Notes under the pieces: model-generated
Database searches by the model: none
Told to the model about the DNA's origin: nothing
Seen by the model: only the letters and a program-made list of their open reading frames with translations
DNA from: Cellvibrio sp.
GTDB lineage: Bacteria > Pseudomonadota > Gammaproteobacteria > Pseudomonadales > Cellvibrionaceae
Length of the DNA stretch: 64,000 nucleotides
NCBI GenBank assembly: GCA_016712405.1
Contig: JADJRD010000014.1
Span: 1 to 64,000, forward strand
Direction of reading: 5' to 3'
Made by a program: the position numbers and the translations under genes
In this document: piece by piece, positions 9,509 to 16,078 of the stretch
Layout: every line of letters begins with the position of its first letter
Position numbering within the stretch: position 1 is the first letter of the stretch

Positions 9509-9547
9509 AGATACTATGGATTCTCACGTCGTAAGTATCTAACTTAC
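9509..9547. promoter_or_regulatory. Second set of dyads between xre and tnsA
   Basis: Arms AGATACT (9509-9515) and AGTATCT (9534-9540) form a 7-bp inverted repeat. The right arm overlaps another dyad, GTAAGT (9531-9536) with ACTTAC (9542-9547). They may be operator or RNA-hairpin sequences in the leader ahead of tnsA. No T-run follows, so a simple terminator is unlikely. Confidence 0.3.
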
Positions 9548-9603
9548 ACATAGCGGGGCAAACCGGTTGGTGCGTCCCGTTTTCTACATTTTTGATCTCC
9601 TTC

Positions 9604-9978
9604 TTAATCTAACCTAGCATTAGGTACAGAACCTAACATCAAAGTATTTTGTATTATGGTTATTTGTGCGTGACTTAGTGCCCCAAGCCGCGAGCGTATT
9701 TCATACATCAGCTCGAACTCTTCTTTTGACATATTCACAGGCAATCGATAGGTGAGTTCTGATAGCTGAACGCTACGCCATAATTGATTTTGCTCTTCCT
9801 GAGACATTTGTAGTTTTTTAACAAGTTGCTCAAGAACATGCATTGAAGGCGGACCTTTTCGTCCTTTCTCCATTGTGCTGACATAACATGGATTAATACC
9901 CATCAAGTCCGCCATTTGCTTCTGCTGCAAATGACGACTACGACGAAGTTGCTCCAAGAATTCACCAAAGGGGGTCAT
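9604..9978 (-). CDS. XRE-family helix-turn-helix regulator
   Basis: This 124-residue protein has an N-terminal Cro/C1-type helix-turn-helix at residues 4-58 (FGEFLEQLRRSRHLQQKQMADLMGINPCYVSTMEKGRKGP) and a helical C-terminal half of unknown role. It lies 180 bp upstream of tnsA in the same orientation. Such regulators commonly repress the operon they precede. The dyads at 9433-9471 are its likely operators, but no binding evidence can be read here. The stretch ahead of it (9979-10258) has no gene. Confidence 0.88.
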   Translation of the reverse strand: MTPFGEFLEQLRRSRHLQQKQMADLMGINPCYVSTMEKGRKGPPSMHVLEQLVKKLQMSQEEQNQLWRSVQLSELTYRLPVNMSKEEFELMYEIRSRLGALSHAQITIIQNTLMLGSVPNARLD

Positions 9979-10020
9979 AAAATACTTTTCTGAGTAAATT
10001 TTTATCAGAATAAAGTAAAC

Positions 10021-10132
10021 TTTTAGCGGAAGTCAAAACAAATTATTTATTAAAATCAATAAGTTACCAAGACAATATATATTGGCAACCTAATTAATAT
10101 TTGTTGGAAAAAGCTGGATGGTTTTAGCGACA
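10021..10132. repeat. Pair of TTTTAGCG motifs, possible transposase sites
   Basis: TTTTAGCG occurs at 10021-10028 and 10122-10129. On the minus strand the second reads TGTCGCTAAAA, beginning with the TGT that marks Tn7-like ends. A related TTTAGCG lies at 15903-15909. Tn7-like ends carry several short TnsB-binding repeats near tnsA, so this is a candidate end or binding-site region. Two or three short matches are weak evidence. Confidence 0.2.
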
Positions 10133-10250
10133 ATTGCTTAGGCAGTAGGAAGGGAGAGCATGACATTTCCGCTCTAATTGCGTGGTGCGAGAGGCTCTCC
10201 GGATCTAATTTACGTTAATTTGATTTTCGATGCAATAGGCGTTTTACCAA
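10133..10250. other. Gene-free stretch with one hairpin
   Basis: There is no credible reading frame here. An inverted repeat GGAGAGC (10153-10159) with GCTCTCC (10194-10200) encloses a 34-nt loop, which itself contains GCTCTAATTGCG. It may be a structured RNA or remnant sequence. Nothing else is seen between the XRE gene and the IS66 insertion point. Confidence 0.3.
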
Positions 10251-10258
10251 GTATGTTT
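10251..10258 (+). repeat. Target-site duplication of right IS66, left half
   Basis: GTATGTTT here is repeated at 12900-12907 on the far side of the element. Eight bases is the usual IS66 duplication length. Confidence 0.93.
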
Positions 10259-10339
10259 GTAAGCGCCAAAACAACCCCACCTAACACCCAAACCTAAAAC
10301 CGATTAACCTCAAGCCTCCAAAACAATCCAGGAGGCATT

Positions 10340-10633
10340 ATGATTCGACGCAGCAAAGAACAATGGCTATCACTCTTTCAGCAACATGCGGACAGCGGTT
10401 TAACCGCCGCTGCATTTTGCAAACAGCATGATCTTGATCAAGCCTATTTCAGTTTGCGCAGAACGCAATTGTGTAACACCGACGAAGCGGCATTCATACC
10501 AGTTGCTCGCATGAAGCAACATGCCACTACAACAAGCTACAGGCTAGAGTGCCGTTTGGAATCTTGTTCATTGCAATTCGAAAGCTTGCCTGATGTGATT
10601 TGGTTGTCGCAACTGATTAAAGCACTGTCATGA
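10340..10633 (+). CDS. tnpA: IS66 accessory protein TnpA
   Basis: This 97-residue helix-turn-helix-like accessory protein is identical to the product at 2140-2433. The ribosome site aggaggc precedes the ATG, and it overlaps tnpB by four bases. It is needed, with TnpB, for IS66 mobility. Confidence 0.95.
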   Translation: MIRRSKEQWLSLFQQHADSGLTAAAFCKQHDLDQAYFSLRRTQLCNTDEAAFIPVARMKQHATTTSYRLECRLESCSLQFESLPDVIWLSQLIKALS

Positions 10634-10980
10634 TTCGCCGGGAATCAGTTACGATTTATGTGCACCGCGACCCTGTGGATTTCCGGCAGTCGATTAATGG
10701 GTTAAGTATTCGCGTGAGCGACGTGATGGAGCTGGATGTATTTTCCGGTGCACTGTTTGTGTTTGGCAATCGCTCGCGTAACAAAATCAAAATTCTTTAC
10801 TGGGACAAAACCGGGTTTTGTTTGTGGTATAAACGCTTGGAGAGGAACAGGTTCAAATGGCCGCGCAAGGGTGATTCTGTTTTGTTATTAACCGATGAGC
10901 AGTTTGATTGGTTGTTGCGTGGATTGGATATTGCGAAGTTAACGCCTCACACTGAATCTGTATTTACGGATTTGTTTTAA
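10630..10980 (+). CDS. tnpB: IS66 accessory protein TnpB
   Basis: This 116-residue IS66 Orf2-like protein is identical to the product at 1793-2143 (FGNRSRNKIKILYWDKTGFC core). It is translationally coupled to tnpA through an ATGA overlap. A 66-bp gap separates it from tnpC. Confidence 0.95.
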   Translation: MIRRESVTIYVHRDPVDFRQSINGLSIRVSDVMELDVFSGALFVFGNRSRNKIKILYWDKTGFCLWYKRLERNRFKWPRKGDSVLLLTDEQFDWLLRGLDIAKLTPHTESVFTDLF

Positions 10981-11046
10981 TATAATTATTGTTATTAAAG
11001 CAATATTTTTCTGTTGCATGAATGGCATTTTTGGTAAAATACATTC

Positions 11047-12607
11047 ATGCAAAATACTCACGAAATCACTCAAGAAATAGATCAACTAAAAGAAATAATT
11101 TCTGAAAAAGATAAAATTATTTCAGAAAACAATAAAGTCATCTCTGATAAAAACAACCGCATTCAACTGCTTGAAGATTACATCCGCTCACTGAATCAAA
11201 AACAGTTTGGATCCTCCAGTGAAAAGCTGGAAGCGATTCAGGCTGACTTGTTTGTTGAGGCGGAAGAAGATGAAAGCGCTTCTTCGAATACCGAAGTTGA
11301 ATCACAAGATGCCACGGTTACTGTTGCAGCGCATCAACGCAAAAAACATCGCGAATCTATTCCTGCGAATTTACCTCGCGTTGAGATTATCCATGATCTG
11401 CCTGAAGAGCAGAAAGTCTGCCCGCACGATGGTTCTGTTTTAAAACAAATCGGTTTTGAATCACACGAACAACTGGATGTGATTCCAGCGAAGATTCAAG
11501 TGCTGCACCACAAGCGTTTAAAATACGCCTGCCCTTGCTGCGAAGGATTTTTAATCACGGCCAGTAAGCCTGCCCAACCTATCGACAAAAGTATCGCATC
11601 ACCCGGTTTGCTCGCGAGTGTTGCTACACAAAATATGTAGATGCTTTACCACTTTATCGACAAACCGACATCTTCAAACGTATTGGCATTGAGTTGGATC
11701 GCACCACATTAGCGAATTGGATGATTCGTTGCGGTCAGTTAGTGCAACCACTGATTAATTTGATTCACGAAAAAATATTGGATCAAAACATTCTTCACGC
11801 AGACGAGACCAGAGTGCAAGTCTTGAATGAACCTGGCCGCGCGGCTGAAACACAGAGTTTTATGTGGGTATTGCGCTGCACAATGCCAACCTGTGCTGCG
11901 GTGTTGTTTCAATACGAGCCGACACGCAGTGGAAAAGCCGCTGAAGCTTTACTGCGCGATTATCAAGGCGCACTGATGGTCGATGGTTTTTCCGGCTACA
12001 ACGGTGTGTGCGACAAAAATCAACTACATCGATTAGGTTGTTGGGCACATGCACGACGCAAATTTATCGATGCGCAAAAAATGCAACCCAAAGGCAAAAC
12101 CGGAAAAGCGGATCAGGCATTGGCCTACATTCAACAACTCTATCGCATTGAAAGTGATATCAAAGAAAAGACATCATCCGAAAAATTGACTGTACGACAA
12201 CAACAATCCAAACCGATTATCGATAAATTAAAATCCTGGCTGGATAAAAGCATTGCCCATTCGCCGCCTGAATCGGCGATTGGTAAAGCGTTATTTTATT
12301 TACACGAGCAATGGCCAAGATTAATTCGTTATCTCGATTCGGGGGATTATCCGATAGATAACAATGCCGCTGAAAATGCTATTAGACCTTTTGTGGTGGG
12401 TCGAAAAATTGGTTGTTCAGTGCGAGTCAAAAAGGCGCAACCTCAAGTGCCAATTTATACAGCTTGATTGAAACTGTAAAAGCCAATGGCCTTGAACCTT
12501 ATGCCTATTTGAAAAATATTTTTACGGAATTACCTAACGCAACAACTGTTGAAGAAATAGAAAAATGTTTGCCGTGGAATTGTGATCTGAAAAACGAAAA
12601 ACAATAA
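11047..12607 (+). pseudogene. tnpC: IS66 transposase TnpC, frameshifted
   Basis: This is the IS66 DDE transposase, full length apart from two one-base losses relative to the other copy: an A run near 11631 (four instead of five) and another near 12404-12408 (five instead of six). The first ends the product after ...LLASVATQNM at 11640. The second splits off the C-terminal NLYSLIETVKANGLEPYAYLKNIF part. The coiled-coil start, CPHDGS and CPCC zinc-like cluster, HADETRV (first Asp), DGFSGYNG (second Asp) and NNAAENAIRPF (Glu) are all present in one frame or another. Restoring two bases gives 521 codons. Either this is a real pseudogene or the homopolymer calls are wrong. Confidence 0.9.
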
Positions 12608-12899
12608 TAAGAAAAATACATTCGAAATAAAAAAGGAGTCGCGTCCTGCCAACTCCCGCATCCTGCAGTTCAAACGTCATCATGACATCATCGGCTCCTG
12701 CCTTTTCCCTACAGTTCAACATCCATTTAATCGTTTCATCCTGAAACGTTTTTCCGTTAACCAAAACCTCCTGTTTTGGTTCCCGTCCTTGCGCTGGTCA
12801 TTTTATCTATTGAAATTTTATGTGCCAGTGGGAATTTTCGGATTTTGCTGTGCGATATTGCTTACAAGCTGGCAAGAGTGGGGTTTATTTGGCGCTTAC

Positions 12900-12907
12900 G
12901 TATGTTT
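12900..12907 (+). repeat. Target-site duplication of right IS66, right half
   Basis: GTATGTTT matches 10251-10258 exactly and directly abuts the IS66 terminus at 12899. Confidence 0.93.
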
Positions 12908-12911
12908 TTTG

Positions 12912-14630
12912 TTATTTTTCAATTCTAAAAAGCTTGTCATTATGTGATAGCTTGACCGCTATATATTCATCTTTATTTAGCTCTAAAGGAAGCTTATCTT
13001 TCAAAATTGAAGCTACAAACTGTAAGCCTTTCTCATTTACAAGATTTGCTATTTTTAATAACTGGTTATCATGCATCAACTCGCGTTTATCATTTAAAAG
13101 AAAATGCATGCACGGAATATGCTCGTTATCCGCAAACAGCGTATAAGCAATATCGAAACAAGAAATTTCTCCTTGTTTTTTACCAGAGCTGAAATTGGTA
13201 TTGAATGTTGTAAATTCATATAAGCGACGCCCTTTAGAAATTTTCATGTCTACTTTCAAAGCATACTTTTCTCCATATAACTCATATGATATTGCCGCAA
13301 AATACTTGTTAAATTCGTTTAATTGCAATTGAATTTTTGACAAAAAATCATCGGAGAATAATCCATTATCTATTTCCGCGAGATCCTTATTTAATCCAGA
13401 AAGCTCTGCTTCAACGCCCTCTAACTGTTTAAGGATACTTTCATATTCACCTTTACTTTTATATTTTGAATTGAGCTCAGCTATTACTTTTTCGAGCACA
13501 TTAAACAATTCACTTTGAACAACTGCCGAGCTCAATCTTTTTTCTTCTGTTAATAAATTTCGCAGTTTAGCTTGTTGTAATGAAATCTCTTTTTCAATCT
13601 TGGGAAGATCGTCAACCACAAAGTTGATTTTCGATTTAATCATGCTGTTATGGAACTCATACAGCTCATCAAATGTTTTTTGAATTCCAGTTACCAACTT
13701 TGTTGCTTGTTGGTAAATATTGTGCAGCTGCTCTAAGTCTATAGTTGCCACATCGTTATTTATTTCTACTTGCGCTTCTAAGATAAGGCTTTTCCTAAGC
13801 TCTAATCGACCAATTTCTGACGAAACTCTATTAATTTCATATTTAATTAAATTAAATCTTTTTAAATCTTCTTCAAATCCTGGATTAATCTTTATTGAAG
13901 ATTTCTGTTGATTTAGCTCCTCTATCTCCATGTTAAGTAGTGCAAGGGCTGTTTCATATGCAGACTTTGTTTGATTAGACTCTAAACGTCTTTTAAACTT
14001 TTCTTCAATATCAATTTTTATTCTTAGCTCTTGTTTTGTAACTCCTTTTTCGAAGTTACATCCTAGTAAAAATAGAAATAACGTTTCATACTCATCATCC
14101 CGAGTAAATCTATCTAAATGTTTTATAGTGTTGTTGAGGCTTTGATCATGATATCGGATATTGTGCGCAATTATTTGCCTAAACGTTGGCTTATTTCCAT
14201 AATGTCCAAAAAATAGAATATCTGTTAGGCCTTTATCAAACTCTTCCTCCGTTTTATTTATGCCGTCAATTTTCTGAATTTTTTTATTCCGAGATAGAAA
14301 ATTTCTTTCGATTGATATTTCTCTTGATTCTTCTTGATTAAGATCTTCTTTTAAAATTAAGTTAATAATTATAGAATTTTCGATCAGAAAGTCTTTAACG
14401 AGTTTATATTCGTTACGTTGATTTTCCTGATCCGTATAAATACCTTTAACACTTGAGCCAAGACAAAAATCAATCAGCTTAAGAACTGTTGTTTTACCTA
14501 CATTGTTTCCTGTTTCTATTCCAATAACTGTAGGTGTTTCGTCAACAATTAAATTGAGTCCAAGTTTAAAAGGTATTTCCCTAATAACTGTTCCATCACC
14601 ATATTTAATAATTAGTTTTTTTAGGAACAT
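12912..14630 (-). CDS. DUF2326 ABC-type ATPase of an ABC-3C conflict system
   Basis: This 572-residue SMC/RecN-like ATPase has Walker A GNNVGKTT (41-48) near the N-terminus and a long helical, coiled-coil-prone middle (about 200-430). The C-terminal part carries a signature-like FSSGKKQGEIS (480-490) and the acidic LLNDKRELMHD (512-522) typical of DUF2326. In the published ABC-three-component (ABC-3C) classification such ATPases work with a small middle component and a variable effector, and are predicted to act in phage or plasmid conflict. Here the ATG overlaps the middle-component stop by 10 bp. The gene is AT-rich and ends 5 bp from the right IS66 target duplication. The system role is inferred from gene context; the family is clear. 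Confidence 0.85.
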   Translation of the reverse strand: MFLKKLIIKYGDGTVIREIPFKLGLNLIVDETPTVIGIETGNNVGKTTVLKLIDFCLGSSVKGIYTDQENQRNEYKLVKDFLIENSIIINLILKEDLNQEESREISIERNFLSRNKKIQKIDGINKTEEEFDKGLTDILFFGHYGNKPTFRQIIAHNIRYHDQSLNNTIKHLDRFTRDDEYETLFLFLLGCNFEKGVTKQELRIKIDIEEKFKRRLESNQTKSAYETALALLNMEIEELNQQKSSIKINPGFEEDLKRFNLIKYEINRVSSEIGRLELRKSLILEAQVEINNDVATIDLEQLHNIYQQATKLVTGIQKTFDELYEFHNSMIKSKINFVVDDLPKIEKEISLQQAKLRNLLTEEKRLSSAVVQSELFNVLEKVIAELNSKYKSKGEYESILKQLEGVEAELSGLNKDLAEIDNGLFSDDFLSKIQLQLNEFNKYFAAISYELYGEKYALKVDMKISKGRRLYEFTTFNTNFSSGKKQGEISCFDIAYTLFADNEHIPCMHFLLNDKRELMHDNQLLKIANLVNEKGLQFVASILKDKLPLELNKDEYIAVKLSHNDKLFRIEK

Positions 14631-14848
14631 AACGTAATATTTCCGTTTCTATCTATGGTTACGACGTTAATAAGAAAAAGCCAATCTAGGCTCAATATTA
14701 GCACTGGCCAGCTCATTTTTTTTGCTGACTGAATATACTCGTATAAATCGAGTAAGCTTATAGTATGTTTTTTTTGAATTTCTTGTAACACTATAGAACC
14801 ATTAAAATAAATGGTTTGCTCTGGATGTATATTATCTGGAATTAGCAT
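14621..14848 (-). CDS. ABC-3C system middle component (MC6-like)
   Basis: This 75-residue protein lies between the SMEK-domain gene and the DUF2326 ATPase gene. Its pattern (LYEYIQSAKKMSWPVLILSLDWLFLINVVTIDRNGNITLC) is that of the small winged-helix middle components of ABC-3C systems, most like type 6. Its ATG overlaps the upstream stop (TAATG), and its own stop overlaps the ATPase start, so the three genes form one translational unit. It probably links the ATPase to the effector. The type number is from memory of the pattern and is less certain than the role. Confidence 0.75.
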   Translation of the reverse strand: MLIPDNIHPEQTIYFNGSIVLQEIQKKHTISLLDLYEYIQSAKKMSWPVLILSLDWLFLINVVTIDRNGNITLCS

Positions 14849-15801
14849 TACGATTGTTCTTCTGGGTTTTTAAAAATTTTGCAACGAATAAAAGCATCGA
14901 CGACTAAAATTTGTACACACAACTCTATCTCATCTTCTGGTATACCCGTAACAACTCCACTTGATATAACTTTTATAGTAACTTTATCCACGATGCTAAA
15001 AAATAATTCATCTGCAGATTTTGTGCTACTTAACGATAGATAAATTGTCCGAATTCCATTTAACACGGAATAGCTTTTGTTAGCGCCTTGCTCGTTAAAG
15101 CTAGAATATATTTTTTCAAGTCTATGGAAGTGAGTTTTAAATTCGTTCACAAGTACTTTTGCTTGATGAATTCCATTGTGAACAATTTTTTTATCAATAT
15201 CATATGGTATTGACTGAATCCCCAATTCCGAAATCGTCCAATCGACCTTTGCTAATATTTTAATAATTATCGATAAATTTGATTCAACCTGTTGCGGATT
15301 TACCTCATACTTAAGATTAGCATTCAGATAATCTAATATCGCTTTTTGTTCTCCAGATTGCATGGTAGCAATTACTCTCAATAAACCTGGGATATCGAAT
15401 ATATCATTAGCAGGAACGAAGGCTAAATTATGCGGATTTAAGAAATTTTGCTTTCGAAGCAAAGCTGCATCCTTAGATATGGATACAAACTTATATGAAT
15501 AATCTTTATATTGTGAAAGATTTTTTGAAAGTGATAACTCAATTTTTTGTTTTGTTGCAGTAGACGAAACTTGGATAACAATAAAGTTAGTTTTATCAAT
15601 TAAGTCTATGCCTTCAGCATTTTGATCTATTGCGTTAAGACTTTCTAGATTCCACTTAAATATTAGATTTAAAAGATGTAAATAGAACTGTTCTGAATGT
15701 ATGTGCAGATCAAGTATATTTAACTTACCCCTTATTTCGATCCGTGTCGCTAAAACACTCAGTTTTTCTTCTATCGTATTGAAATATTGTTGGCTTTCCA
15801 T
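14848..15801 (-). CDS. SMEK-domain protein, ABC-3C effector/sensor
   Basis: This 317-residue protein has an N-terminal region matching the SMEK domain seen in ABC-3C systems. It starts ESQQYFNTIEEKLSVLATRIE, followed by EGIDLIDK (63-70) and IVIQVSSTATKQKI (74-87). The D66...Q77-V-S...K order resembles a restriction-endonuclease-like core, so a nuclease effector is possible but unproven. The C-terminal half (about 190-317) is helical with no recognised motif. It is the first gene of the three-gene unit, and its promoter must lie in 15802-15960. The usual interpretation is anti-phage or anti-plasmid defence. Confidence 0.78.
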   Translation of the reverse strand: MESQQYFNTIEEKLSVLATRIEIRGKLNILDLHIHSEQFYLHLLNLIFKWNLESLNAIDQNAEGIDLIDKTNFIVIQVSSTATKQKIELSLSKNLSQYKDYSYKFVSISKDAALLRKQNFLNPHNLAFVPANDIFDIPGLLRVIATMQSGEQKAILDYLNANLKYEVNPQQVESNLSIIIKILAKVDWTISELGIQSIPYDIDKKIVHNGIHQAKVLVNEFKTHFHRLEKIYSSFNEQGANKSYSVLNGIRTIYLSLSSTKSADELFFSIVDKVTIKVISSGVVTGIPEDEIELCVQILVVDAFIRCKIFKNPEEQS

Positions 15802-16078
15802 AATAGATATTCACATAGTTCTTTATTATCTTTGTGGCTAGTTTCAACCATTCTAAAAATATGTCAATAATGCTTCATACGATGAGTATACATCCATATT
15901 AGTTTAGCGCTAACGCTACAGATCTGTGAGGCTAGTTAGACAGAGAACCATCGTATACGGAGAAGGTTTCATCTAACTTTTCAGTAAGTTGATGAAACCT
16001 TCCTTTGTTTCATGAATTAGTAGACTTGGTTTCACGTATGTGAGACAAACATTCACTAATCATGAGATTCGACACGAT
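15802..16078. other. gyrB-to-island junction, no gene
   Basis: This 277-bp stretch lies between the gyrB stop and the ABC-3C operon. It holds the hairpin at 15962-16002, the TTTAGCG motif at 15903-15909 and an 8-bp inverted repeat (ATACGATG near 15878, CATCGTAT near 15949). A minus-strand TGT at 15920 followed by AGCGTTAGCGCTAAAC is a possible Tn7-like end just past gyrB. No coding frame is supported. Confidence 0.4.
15962..16002. terminator. Hairpin downstream of gyrB
   Basis: Arms gaaggtttcatc (15962-15973) and gatgaaaccttc (15991-16002) pair perfectly over 12 bp, with further AACTT/AAGTT pairing inside. There is no T-run on the gyrB side, only a weak TTTGTTT on the plus side. It is therefore a strong hairpin that may end or protect gyrB mRNA, but not a textbook terminator. 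Confidence 0.45.

Larger units (their letters stand above)
10259..12899 (+). mobile_element. IS66-family insertion sequence, right copy
   Basis: This is a complete 2,641-bp element. The left terminus starts gtaagcgccaaaa and the right terminus ends ttggcgcttac, forming imperfect terminal inverted repeats. The flanking 8-bp GTATGTTT duplications show it inserted on its own. It carries tnpA, tnpB and a frameshifted tnpC. After tnpC about 290 bp are non-coding up to the right terminus. It is inverted relative to the copy at 1-2514. Its right end lies 13 bp from the stop codon of the neighbouring DUF2326 gene, so that gene's 3' flank but not its coding part is disturbed. Confidence 0.96.

Noticed and set aside
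2684..9978. CRISPR-associated Tn7-like transposon
   Set aside because: No repeat-spacer array and no Cas gene is visible within the window; the extra genes do not look like Cas proteins.
12534..12764. 76-residue reading frame in the non-coding end of IS66 (also at 131-361)
   Set aside because: It is present in both copies only because the element is duplicated, overlaps the tnpC 3' end and terminal region, and has no family resemblance.
1..12899. Composite transposon formed by the two inverted IS66 copies carrying the tns genes
   Set aside because: The right copy has its own matching 8-bp duplications on both sides, so it inserted alone. The outer flank of the left copy is outside the window.
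15962..16002. Classical rho-independent terminator of gyrB
   Set aside because: The hairpin is strong, but there is no T-run on the gyrB side; it is listed as a hairpin with moderate confidence only.
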